Assembly: GCA_024234165.1 (NCBI GenBank)
Contig: JACKOP010000003.1
Coordinates: 1-64,000 of the forward strand
Length of the DNA: 64,000 nucleotides
Origin: Pseudomonadales bacterium
GTDB taxonomy: Bacteria > Pseudomonadota > Gammaproteobacteria > Pseudomonadales > UBA5518
Reading direction: 5' to 3'
A model generated the notes under the pieces. It ran no database searches and was not told the DNA's origin. It saw only the letters and a program-made list of their open reading frames with translations. Within the stretch, counting starts at the first letter, position 1. The number at the start of each line of letters is the position of its first letter. Positions 45,863-57,676 of this stretch are shown here, piece by piece. The position numbers and the translations under genes were made by a program.

Positions 45863-47796
45863 ACGCCCAAGAGCTGCTGCAAAGCCTGACCCTGCTCGAC
45901 GAAAACGAACGCATCGAAGCCAAGCTGGCGCGAGACGTGGGCAGATCCACGCTCGAAACCATCTGCACCTTCGCCAACGAACCCCATCTCGGCGGCGGCT
46001 GGCTGTTGTTGGGTGTCGTACGGGAAGAGTTGGCGCTGTTTCCGAACTATGAAGTGCAAGGCATCACCAACCCGGACAAACTCAGCGCCGATCTGGCTAG
46101 CCAATGCGCCACCGCCTTTAACATTCCGTTGCGTCAGGACATCAGCACCGAGACGCTGGAAGGCAAAGTCGTCATCGTGGTCTTCGTGCCGGAGGCCACT
46201 CCACAGGACAAGCCCATCTATTTCAAGGCTACCGGGCTACCCAAGGGGGCTTTCCGTCGCATCGGCAGCACCGACCAACGCTGCACGGAAGACGATCTTG
46301 AAACCCTTTACCAATCGCGCCAGCGCGAAAGCTTCGATGTCGGCCTCGTGCCCGACGCCGCACTGGATGAACTCGACGAAAACGCCATCGCCGATTACCG
46401 CCGGGCCAGGGCTGAAGCCAACCCCGACGCCGAAGAACTGCGTTGGCCGGACATCGAACTGCTGCAAGCCCTGAACGCCGTTCGGCGCGACGCGGCCGGA
46501 AACTGGAAGCCCACCGTGGCCGGTCTGTTACTGTTCGGCAAGCCCGTCGCCCTGCGGCGCAGTTTCCCGATGACGCGGGTGGACTACATCCGCGTTCCCG
46601 GGCGCGAGTGGGTGCCCCATCCCGAACGCCGTTTCGACACGGTGGAACTGCGCGCCCCACTATTTACGCTGCTGCGCCGTACCCAGGCTGCCATCCTCGA
46701 CGACCTGCCCAAAGCCTTCGGGCTGGAAGAAGGCCAACTGCAACGCAACGACAAACCCGTCATCCCCCTGCGCGCCCTGCGCGAGGCGCTGGTCAATGCC
46801 CTTATGCACCGCAGTTACCGCGTGCATGCGCCGGTTCAAGTCATCCGCTACGCCAACCGGTTGGAAATCCGCAACCCCGGCTTTTCGCTGAAATTGCCGG
46901 ATCATCTGGGCGAACCCGGCTCCATGCCGCGCAACCCGGCCATCGCCGCCGTGCTGCACGAAACCCGCTTTGCCGAAACCAAGGGCAGCGGTATCCGCGC
47001 CATCCGCGAAAGCATGGACGAGGCCGGGTTGGCACCGCCGCTGTTTGAATCCGACCGCGGGCAAGACCAATTCGTCGCCCAATTCCTTTTCCACCATTTT
47101 TTGGGCGAAGACGATATCCGCTGGCTGGCTCGATTCAAGGATCTGCACCTCACCGACGAAGAAGCCCGCGCCCTCGTAGTAGCGCGGGAAGCCGGGGCCA
47201 TCGACAACGCCACCTATCGCGCCCTGAACAAGATCGATACCCTTGCCGCCAGCGCCGCCCTGCGCCGCCTGCGCGATGCCGGGTTGTTTAGCCAGCAAGG
47301 GCGCGGCTCGGCCACCTGGTATCAGCCGACCGAAAGGCTGATCGATGGCCATGCAGGAAAGAACGGGGAAGCGGGCGGCTTATCCAGCAAGTTCGATCCC
47401 TTATCTGGCAAGTCGGAGGGCTTACCGGGTAACCTGGACGGGTTATCGGGTAAGTTCACGGCCTTATCGGGTAACTCGGAAGACTTGCCGGGTAAGCTGG
47501 ACAGAACCGCTCGCAATGTGCTACTGAACGAACTGCTAGGCCATCTGGCGGCCCGCACCGGCAGCATAGGCCAGCGCCACCCGCCCGATGAGATTCGGGA
47601 GCTGGTGGCTGATCTGTGCCAAGTCCGCGCCTGGACAGTAGAGGAACTGGCCTTGCTGCTGGCGCGCAACCCGAAAACCATCAGCCAATACTATGTGCGC
47701 CCTTTGCTGGTGCAGAAACGCATCGAAATGACCTTGCCCGACACACCCAATTCACCGCAACAGGCGTATCGCAGCGTGGGGGAGGGCGAATCGTGA
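45859..47796 (+). CDS. AlbA/RecG-like putative DNA-binding accessory protein (with 21-bp repeat linker)
   Basis: A 645-residue protein with an N-terminal AlbA_2-type domain (about 10-125, LLGVVREELALFPNYEV) and an ATPase/RecG-C-like middle with LREALVNALMHRSYRVHAPVQVIRYANRLEIRNPG. A six-unit seven-residue repeat (508-549) and a C-terminal winged-helix-like end follow. Such genes occur inside type I RM operons; the role is unknown (DNA or nucleotide sensing, or regulation). It is wedged between hsdM and hsdS, both ends overlapping. A duplicate hsdM tail after it suggests insertion. Confidence 0.7.
47380..47505 (+). repeat. Six tandem 21-bp in-frame repeats
   Basis: Each 21-base unit codes seven residues of the form L-S/P-x-K/N-x3 (LSGKSEG, LPGNLDG, LSGKFTA and so on). 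The units start TTATC or TTACC and keep frame, so copy-number change would alter only linker length. The repeats sit between the ATPase-like part and the C-terminal domain. Confidence 0.8.
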
Positions 47797-47849
47797 AGCT
47801 GCGTTGGGTCATCTGCGAAAAGATGGGGGCGCTGGGTTATGGCGTCTGA
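47793..47849 (+). pseudogene. Remnant of an hsdM 3' tail before hsdS
   Basis: A GTG-initiated 18-codon frame ends ICEKMGALGYGV, matching the hsdM C-terminus (IRDKLAGLGYG). 47808-47842 equals 45812-45846 in 30 of 35 bases. Its last bases overlap the hsdS ATG, as hsdM and hsdS usually do. It shows the original junction before the AlbA-like gene was placed between them. Confidence 0.7.
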
Positions 47850-49119
47850 GTTAAGTATCAACTGCGTTGGTGATGCCTTTGACTTGGTTAATGGCTACGC
47901 ATTCAAGAGCGCAGACTTTATAGATTCCGGTGTCCGTGTAATCAAAATCAAGAACATCAAAGCAGGCGCATTCAGCGAACACGAGTTCTCGTATGTTGAT
48001 GAGAAGTTCTTGAAATTGCGTGGTGAAAAACTTGCCAAGCAAGATGACTTGCTGATTTCCATGTCTGGGAATCGGCATGATGGCTCGCCAGAGACTTGGG
48101 TCGGTAAAGTTGCCTATTTCTCAAAAGATGAAACCCATCTAATTAACCAGCGGGTTGGCGCGTTGCGGCTGAAACCGGGCGCAAGGGTTTTGCCTCGTTT
48201 TGCTGGGTATGTGCTTTCAGCTTGGGACTATCAGCAACATTTCATTGCTGTGGCTACAAGTTCTGGCGGGCAAGCCAATTTGTCTCCGGGGCAAATTCTT
48301 GGAGTTCCTTTTTCTGTTCCACCCCTCGAAGAACAACACGCTATCGCCGAAACCCTTGGTGCACTCGACGACCGCATCGCCAACCTGCGGCAGACCAACG
48401 CCACGCTGCAAGCCATCGCCGCGGCGCTGTTCAAGTCATGGTTCGTGGACTTCGACGGCGTGCCGCAAGAGGACATGCAGGAATCGGAACTGGGCTTGAT
48501 TCCAAAGGGGTGGCGAGCTTATGCCTTCGGCGAAATCGCCACTCTCGGCAAAGGCAGCGTGAACCCTGCAACGCAACCGCAAACCGTATTCCAGCATTAC
48601 AGCCTGCCCGCGTTCGACGCAGGCCAAATGCCGATTGCCGAAACGGGTCAAGCCATCAAGAGCAACAAGACGCCGGTTCCGTTCGACGCAGTGTTGGTGT
48701 CGAAACTCAACCCGCACATTCCGCGCATCTGGTTCGTCGGCGAGACAGGTGACAGCGCCGTGTGCTCAACCGAGTTCCTCGTATGGACGCCAAAGCCCGG
48801 TATTGGCAGTGCATTCATCTATTTCGTCGCCACTTCGCCAGAGTTCAACGCCACGATGCGCCAACTTGTTACCGGCACATCGAACAGTCATCAACGCGTC
48901 AAACCCGATCAACTCGCCAGTGCGCACGCCGCCATCGCAAGCAAGGAATCCATCGCCGCTTTCGATGAAGCTATCGCACCGATATTGAAAAAAATCGAAC
49001 ACAACCGCCAGCAAGCCGCCACCCTCGCCACCCTGCGCGATACCCTGCTGCCCCGTCTAATTTCCGGCAGACTAAGAATGGGTAATGCAGAGCGAGCCTC
49101 CGGGGAGGGGATGGAATGA
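47839..49119 (+). CDS. hsdS: Type I restriction-modification specificity subunit
   Basis: A 426-residue HsdS with two target-recognition domains (about 1-160, 205-370), a central coiled spacer (PPLEEQHAIAETLGALDDRIANLRQTNATLQAIAAALFKSWFVDFDGV) and a matching C-terminal spacer (ILKKIEHNRQQAATLATLRDTLLPRLISGRL). It sets the bipartite DNA site. The first recognition domain (47840-48330) is visibly more AT-rich than the rest, suggesting domain exchange. The start overlaps the hsdM-tail remnant. Confidence 0.95.
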   Translation: MASELSINCVGDAFDLVNGYAFKSADFIDSGVRVIKIKNIKAGAFSEHEFSYVDEKFLKLRGEKLAKQDDLLISMSGNRHDGSPETWVGKVAYFSKDETHLINQRVGALRLKPGARVLPRFAGYVLSAWDYQQHFIAVATSSGGQANLSPGQILGVPFSVPPLEEQHAIAETLGALDDRIANLRQTNATLQAIAAALFKSWFVDFDGVPQEDMQESELGLIPKGWRAYAFGEIATLGKGSVNPATQPQTVFQHYSLPAFDAGQMPIAETGQAIKSNKTPVPFDAVLVSKLNPHIPRIWFVGETGDSAVCSTEFLVWTPKPGIGSAFIYFVATSPEFNATMRQLVTGTSNSHQRVKPDQLASAHAAIASKESIAAFDEAIAPILKKIEHNRQQAATLATLRDTLLPRLISGRLRMGNAERASGEGME

Positions 49120-49823
49120 TTTTGGATTGGTATGCCAGCATTGATTGGTCGGCAACAGGCGCAATGATCGGCGGCTTGTCCACCACCATGGTCGCAATCC
49201 TGACCATTGCGCTAATTAAAGAAAACAGACTGTTACGAAAGGCTGGGAATTCCCCGCGGGTGGTAGCTCACTTTGAAATGCACCCTGATGGCACTGGCGG
49301 GCTGAACATGGCATTGTCCAATGTCGGTACTGGCCCCGCCTTCGATGTGTCGTTTTCGTTCGAGCGGAAAGCGGGTGACTTCGAGAATTACAACATCATT
49401 GTGGATTATTCTGCCCAACGTCCCACGATGACGATGATCGCACAGGGCGAGAAGATCAGCTTCCTGTTTGCCATTGGATTCAACCTGTTCCAGCCCAAAG
49501 ACCCGAATGTTAGCCAGCAACTCAAGCCTTTCCATGTCAAAGTGAACTGGCGCGCATCCGGTAGTGACGAACAACTCTCGGAGAAATACCAACTTGATGT
49601 TTCCGCTTATGCAGGCTTACCGGGAATGATGAACAAGCCGCATTTGATGCGGATTGCCGACGAACTGGCCGACATCAAGAAACAGATCGTTAAACTGGCA
49701 ACTCGCTCAAGTGGATTGGCTTCGTTTGGCTCAGCACAGCTTATCGATGCGACAAAAACGGAGCAGAGAACAAGACAAGTCGTGAAGGGAAATCCATCTG
49801 GCACTGGCGAGGAGTCGAGTTGA
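49116..49823 (+). CDS. One-pass membrane-anchored protein of unknown function
   Basis: A 235-residue protein. One N-terminal helix (about 13-35, GAMIGGLSTTMVAILTIALI) is followed by a soluble domain with beta-rich character (NMALSNVGTGPAFDVSFSFERKAG). No family is recognised. The start overlaps the hsdS stop (ATGA) and its stop overlaps the next start, so it is tightly coupled within the restriction operon. A membrane anchor among DNA-defence genes is unusual. Confidence 0.6.
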   Translation: MILDWYASIDWSATGAMIGGLSTTMVAILTIALIKENRLLRKAGNSPRVVAHFEMHPDGTGGLNMALSNVGTGPAFDVSFSFERKAGDFENYNIIVDYSAQRPTMTMIAQGEKISFLFAIGFNLFQPKDPNVSQQLKPFHVKVNWRASGSDEQLSEKYQLDVSAYAGLPGMMNKPHLMRIADELADIKKQIVKLATRSSGLASFGSAQLIDATKTEQRTRQVVKGNPSGTGEESS

Positions 49824-51273
49824 TGCGCTCTGCTCAATTCCCCGCTTGGCTCACTGCCGGCGAATCCGACACGCTGAAGTTCAAGAAATCCACCGCCGAA
49901 CTGCGCCGCGCAGGCGAAACGCTGTGCGGCTTTCTCAACGGCAACGGTGGACGGGTGTTGATCGGCGTATCGCCAGACAACAAGGCCGTGGGGCAGGATG
50001 TGAGTGATGCCACGCTGCGCGACATTGCCGCCATGCTGGGGCGCTTTGAACCGGCGGCGCAGGTGGAGATGGAGCGTATCGCCGTTGCTGGCGGGCGCGA
50101 GGTCATCGTGCTGGCGGTGCCATCGGCGCGGGAATATGCGCCGTTTGCCTTCGATGGGCGGCCTTGCAAGCGCACGGGTTCCACGACTTCGGTAATGCCG
50201 CAGGACGAGTACGCACGGCTGCTGCTCGACCGCAGCCACAGCCGTCACCGTTGGGAAAACCAGCCCGCCGTGGGCGTGACGCTGGATGATCTGGATGCAG
50301 AAGAAATCCTGCTTACGCGGCAAACGGCCATTGCACAGCGGCGCTTGTCTGCCAGCACGAGCATGGACATCGGCGACATTCTCGACCGGCTCGGCCTGCG
50401 CGTGGACGGCAACATCACCAACGCAGCACAGATGCTCTACGGCACCAAATTTCTACCGCATTACCCGCAAGCCTTGCTGAAGCTGGGGCGCTTTCGTGGC
50501 GACAAGATTACTGGCGACATCATCGACAACAAGCAGGAGCACATGCACGCCTTTGCGATGGTGCGTGAGGCCATGGCGTGGCTGGATCGTACGCTGCCGC
50601 TGGCGGCGCATTTTCCGAAAGCCAGCGAGGCGGGGGGCCTTGTGGGCACGATCTTCCGGCAAGACCGCCTGCCCGTGCCTGCCGATGCGCTGCGCGAAAT
50701 CATCATCAATGCGGTCATTCACCGCGATTGCAGCCTGCCTTACGGCTATGTGGCGATTGCAGTGTTTGACGACCGCATCGAAGTGCGCAGCGCGGGCGAT
50801 TTGCCCACGGGCATCAGCGCGGAGATGCTGACGCAAGAACACACATCCAAACCACGCAACCCGTTGATTGCCGGGGCATTCCATCGAACCGGCGCGATCG
50901 AGGTTTGGGGGCGGGGCACGAACCGGGTGATTGATGATTGCCGTGCTTACGGCGTAGCCGACCCAGTGTTCAACGAAAATGCGGGTTTCGTGACGGTGAG
51001 TTTTGCGGCGGAGGTGGTGGCGGATGCGGTGGCTTTGTCCCAAGTGCGTCCCAAGTTGAGTTGTTGGGATTTACCAAGGAGCCACGGGCACAGCCGGAGC
51101 TGATGGCCTTTGCGGGCCACACCAATCGAACACGATTCCGTGACCAAGTGCTGCGCCCGCTGCTGGATGCAGGCTTGCTCGAATTGACCATCCCCGACAA
51201 GCCGCGCAGTCCAAAACAGCAATACCGCACCACGGCGGCGGGCCTGGCGCGTATCGTCAAGGAGGCGAACTGA
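49823..51273 (+). pseudogene. AlbA/RecG-like accessory protein, frameshifted by an 11-bp duplication
   Basis: The first 426 codons encode an AlbA_2-like domain (about 12-130, GRVLIGVSPDNKAVGQ) and an ATPase/RecG-C-like part (LREIIINAVIHRDCSLPYGYVAIAVFDDRIEVRS). The frame then leaves the family sequence near 51045 and ends at 51103. The expected winged-helix end (PELMAFAGHTNRTRF to PDKPRSPKQQYRTT) lies in another frame up to 51273. Removing one 11-bp copy at 51037-51058 joins them exactly, giving 479 residues. The present allele probably lacks its C-terminal domain. Confidence 0.75.
51037..51058 (+). repeat. 11-bp tandem duplication causing the frameshift
   Basis: GTCCCAAGTGC is followed by GTCCCAAGTTG; nine of the eleven bases repeat exactly. 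Because 11 is not a multiple of three, the second copy shifts the frame; deleting one copy restores VALSQVELLGFTKEP. Confidence 0.75.
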
Positions 51274-51431
51274 TGGCGTTTCTCTCCGAAGCCGATCTCG
51301 AGCAAGTCCAAACACCGCAACTTCCCCGATCCAGACCCATCGGGCGTGCTAAAGTTAAGCACAACAAGGTGTGTTTAATGCAAATTTCCGATGAAAGAAG
51401 TTTCAGATCAACAGGTTGCAGAGCATCTTAA
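51273..51431 (+). pseudogene. Remnant of an hsdR 5' end before the ATPase gene
   Basis: ATG 51273 begins MAFLSEADLE, the same start as hsdR at 52847 (MAFLSEADIE), with 27 of the 31 bases at 51271-51301 equal to 52845-52875. After ten codons the frame runs into unrelated, more AT-rich sequence and ends at 51431. It marks where hsdR originally began before the ATPase gene was inserted. Confidence 0.72.
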
Positions 51432-52824
51432 GCGCCTGAATCCATGGTGGCAGAGCGCCACGATGGATGCCGAGACGCTGGCCCTGTGTCCCCGCGCCTA
51501 TCTTGGCCCAGTGCGGCAATTGCTTCAGGAACCCAAGTTGCGTCGTGCCGTGGTGCTGTTGGGGCCGCGCCGGGTGGGCAAGACCATCCTGATCCGCCAT
51601 CTGATCGCCGATCTGCTGAAGCAGTCCGTGCCCACGCGGCGCATCGCCTACGTGGAAATGGATCATCCGCTGCTACATGGGCAATCGCTGGAAGCGCTGA
51701 TTCGCCAGATCGAAGACGCTACGCCCGATGGCGAAGGCACGCGCTATTTGTTCTTCGACGAAATCCAGTCGCACAAGGATTGGGAAAAACACCTCAAGCC
51801 GCTGGTGGATCACCGGCCAGACCTGAAGATTCTGGTGTCAGGATCTGCTGCTGCCGCGCTCAAGCGCCAGAGCAGCGAATCCGGCGCGGGCCGCTTCACC
51901 GACTTCCTGCTGCCGCCGTTGACGTTTTCCGAATACCTGCAATTGCGGCAGGAGCCGGCAGCCATTGCCGAGGAAGAACCGGGGCTCTATGTGCTGGCCG
52001 ATATCGCGCAGTTGAACGCGCAGTTCGCCGAATACGTCAATTATGGCGGCTATCCGGAACTGGCGCTGTCGCCCACGGTGCGGAGCAACCCGGAACGCTT
52101 CGTGAAATCCGACATCGTGGAAAAGGTGCTGCTGCGCGATCTGCCGCAGTTGTACGGCATCAAGGACATCCAGGAGCTCAATTCGCTGTTCACCTTGCTG
52201 GCGTTCAACACGGCGGAAGAAGTGTCATTCGAGCAGCTTTCGCAGCGCAGCGGCGTGGGCAAGCAGACCATCCAGAAATACATCGAATATCTGGAAGCGG
52301 CGTTCCTCATCAAGCGTGTATTCCGGGTGGATCAGGATGGCAAACGCTATCAGCGTGAGCGCAACTTCAAGGTCTATCTGACCAACTCGGCGATGTACAC
52401 CGGCTTGTTCGGTGCCAAGTCGCCGGATGACCCGGAGTTCGGGCATTTGGTGGAAACAGCCTTGTTCGCGCAGCGTTTCCATGAGGACGCCCGGTTGAAC
52501 TACGCCCGCTGGGGAGCCGACGATTGCGAAGTGGATCTCGTCGAATCCTCGCTGACGTTCAAGCCGGTCTCCGCGCTGGAAATCAAGTGGAGCGACAAAT
52601 TCGCGGACAAGCCGGAAGCGCTCAAGGGTCTGATGAAATTCGTGCGCAACAATCGACTGCCCTTGGCCTGGGCCACGACCCGGAACAGGATCAGGCAACA
52701 AGTGATCGATGGCAGCGAGATCCGCCAATGGCCCGCAGCCGCACTGGCGTTCCACTATGGCGTCCGCGCCGTACAGGGCCGGTTGGCCGGCTATGAAGCG
52801 CAGATCAAGGACATCACCGCATGA
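51391..52824 (+). CDS. AAA ATPase with DUF4143-type C-terminus
   Basis: A 477-residue protein. The P-loop is GPRRVGKT (58-65), Walker B is LFFDE (120-124), a sensor segment is ILVSGSAAAAL, and a DUF4143-type C-terminal half follows (about 240-430, with QLSQRSGVGKQTIQKYIEYLEAAFLIKRV and a nuclease-like LEIKWSDKF). Members of this group occur as mobile stand-alone genes with unclear function. It lies between the hsdR 5' remnant and the intact hsdR. A more AT-rich stretch before ATG 51391 may hold its own promoter. Confidence 0.8.
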   Translation: MKEVSDQQVAEHLKRLNPWWQSATMDAETLALCPRAYLGPVRQLLQEPKLRRAVVLLGPRRVGKTILIRHLIADLLKQSVPTRRIAYVEMDHPLLHGQSLEALIRQIEDATPDGEGTRYLFFDEIQSHKDWEKHLKPLVDHRPDLKILVSGSAAAALKRQSSESGAGRFTDFLLPPLTFSEYLQLRQEPAAIAEEEPGLYVLADIAQLNAQFAEYVNYGGYPELALSPTVRSNPERFVKSDIVEKVLLRDLPQLYGIKDIQELNSLFTLLAFNTAEEVSFEQLSQRSGVGKQTIQKYIEYLEAAFLIKRVFRVDQDGKRYQRERNFKVYLTNSAMYTGLFGAKSPDDPEFGHLVETALFAQRFHEDARLNYARWGADDCEVDLVESSLTFKPVSALEIKWSDKFADKPEALKGLMKFVRNNRLPLAWATTRNRIRQQVIDGSEIRQWPAAALAFHYGVRAVQGRLAGYEAQIKDITA

Positions 52825-52846
52825 CGTGGAACCCGGAGCCCCGCTG

Positions 52847-56034
<3,188 letters not shown>

Positions 56035-56038
<4 letters not shown>

Positions 56039-56397
56039 CAGCCCTTTCTGCTGATCGCCCGAACGTCGACCCGAAAAATGATCTATCCAAGTCCTTGATG
56101 CAGGGTTTTTTGCAGGAGGTCGGCAGCGCGTTGGCGGAAGATTCGCCGAGGCGACGCGGCTCTGGAACTTTCCCTATACCGCCATCGAAGATGGCCGTGG
56201 TCAACGCGGTGTATCACCGTTCCCATGAGGAGCGTGAGCCCATCGAGGTGCGCATCAGCCATGACGAACTGGTGGTCGTCAGCTACCCCGGCCCAGATCG
56301 GTCGATCCGCATGGAAGACCTGAAGGCGGGCCGCGCCGTCAGCCGCCGCTACCGCCTGACCACCCTCGGGCGGCGATGGTTGGAGCAGAAAGCCTGA
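56035..56397 (+). pseudogene. Decayed remnant of a third AlbA/RecG-like gene
   Basis: Starts ATG 56035 overlapping the hsdR stop. The middle segment VNAVYHRSHEEREPIEVRISHDELVVVSYPGPDRSI is the conserved core of RecG-C-like accessory proteins. It then jumps from AVSRRYR straight to LTTLGRRWLEQ, the family's C-terminal end. A second-frame reading WNFPYTAIE lies just before the core, so at least one frameshift and a large internal deletion have occurred. It is probably non-functional. Confidence 0.65.
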
Positions 56398-56600
56398 TGG
56401 ATGCCCTTGCCAGCATTGCGCCCCTTGCGGCGCAAGTGAATGAACTTCAACGACAAGCGGCGCGGGCAGCCGAGCCGAATGTTGAGCACCTCATTCATGC
56501 CCGGTCGTGCGATACACAGGAAATCGAACACACGCTGGATCACTTGCTGGACTGCGCCTGTGTGCCTGACGGCGGAACCGCTGCAACAGCGCTTTGGTAA
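56397..56600 (+). CDS. Small protein of a restriction-operon-linked family, possibly truncated
   Basis: A 67-residue reading that overlaps the previous stop (TGATG). The segment DALASIAPLAAQVNELQ and the motif RSCDTQEIEHTLDHLLDCACVP resemble a small protein family that follows type I restriction genes. The family normally continues for about 30 further residues, whereas here it ends at GGTAATALW, so truncation is likely. It marks the right end of the island. Function unknown. Confidence 0.5.
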   Translation: MDALASIAPLAAQVNELQRQAARAAEPNVEHLIHARSCDTQEIEHTLDHLLDCACVPDGGTAATALW

Positions 56601-56668
56601 TCCCAGCACAAACTATTTCATCAAAAAATTTCGATATATGCTGGCAGGCCCTGCTAGACTCCGGCCCC

Positions 56669-57676
56669 ATGACGCTTGGTGCAACGCCCATCCTGCCTGT
56701 CGGCGGCTACGAAGGCCTGAGCCGGCTGTGCCGTGCGGCCGGAGATCGGCTGCGCCTCGAGATCCTGCGCCTGCTGGCACGCGATGCATACGGTGTGCTG
56801 GAGCTGTGCCAGATCTTCGGCGTGCGCCAACCCGCGATGAGCCACCACCTGAAGGTGCTGGCGGAAGCCGGACTGGTGCACCGGCGCCGCGAAGCAACGT
56901 CGATCTACTACGGGCGCAGTCACCGGGCTGCGTCCGAGGAGCTGGACGCGCCGATGCAGGCAATCCTTGCCGCCGCCGATCGACTGGAGCCTGGTGAAGC
57001 GACGGCGCGCGGGGTCGCCGTGGTGCAGGAGGCACGCGTTCGCAGCTCGCGCGAGTTCTTCGCCGCGAATGCACGCAAGCTGCAGGCGCAGCAGGAGCTG
57101 ATCGCGCCGTACTCGCGCTACGCTGGGGCAGTCGGCGAGCTGCTCTCGACGCTGCTGGCGCAGCCGTGTGCGCTGGCAATCGAGCTGGGGCCAGGCGACG
57201 GTTGGCTGCTGCCGGAGCTCTCGTGCCGCAGTCAGCGCGTGGTGGCGATCGACAGCTCGGCCGAGATGCTCGAACAGGCTCGCATGCACTGCGTGGCAAC
57301 GGGTCTCGCGAACGTGGAACTGGTGCACGACGACAGTACGCACGCGCGCTCACTGGCGGCCAGTGCAGACGTGGTGGTGGCCAACATGGTGCTGCACCAC
57401 ACGGCTTCACCTGCCAGCGTGCTGCGCGATCTCGCCACGGCATTGCGCCCGGGTGGGCTGCTGCTGCTGAGCGATCTGTGTACCCACGCACAGGGCTGGA
57501 CCCGCGAGACCTGCGGCGATCTGTGGCTTGGCTTCGCCCCCGAGGAACTGTCGCGCTGGGGCAGCGCGGCAGGACTGGACGAAGGGGAGAGCGTCTATCT
57601 GGCACTACGCAACGGTTTCCGCATCCAGGTGCGGGTTTTTCATCGAAGGCTTGACGCGACAAGGGCACGATCATGA
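56669..57676 (+). CDS. ArsR-family regulator fused to a SAM-dependent methyltransferase
   Basis: A 335-residue protein. An N-terminal ArsR winged helix (about 12-90, LCQIFGVRQPAMSHHLKVLAEAGLVHRRREATSIYYGR) is followed by a class I methyltransferase (about 150-330, AIELGPGDGWLLPEL, VVAIDSSAEMLEQAR, LRPGGLLLLSDLC). Such genes precede metK and are thought to sense SAM or SAH and regulate the methyl cycle. ATG 56669. It overlaps metK by ATGA. Confidence 0.85.
   Translation: MTLGATPILPVGGYEGLSRLCRAAGDRLRLEILRLLARDAYGVLELCQIFGVRQPAMSHHLKVLAEAGLVHRRREATSIYYGRSHRAASEELDAPMQAILAAADRLEPGEATARGVAVVQEARVRSSREFFAANARKLQAQQELIAPYSRYAGAVGELLSTLLAQPCALAIELGPGDGWLLPELSCRSQRVVAIDSSAEMLEQARMHCVATGLANVELVHDDSTHARSLAASADVVVANMVLHHTASPASVLRDLATALRPGGLLLLSDLCTHAQGWTRETCGDLWLGFAPEELSRWGSAAGLDEGESVYLALRNGFRIQVRVFHRRLDATRARS

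Noticed and set aside
47380..47505. Possible CRISPR-like array
   Set aside because: Units are contiguous with no spacers and keep the reading frame; they encode a protein linker.
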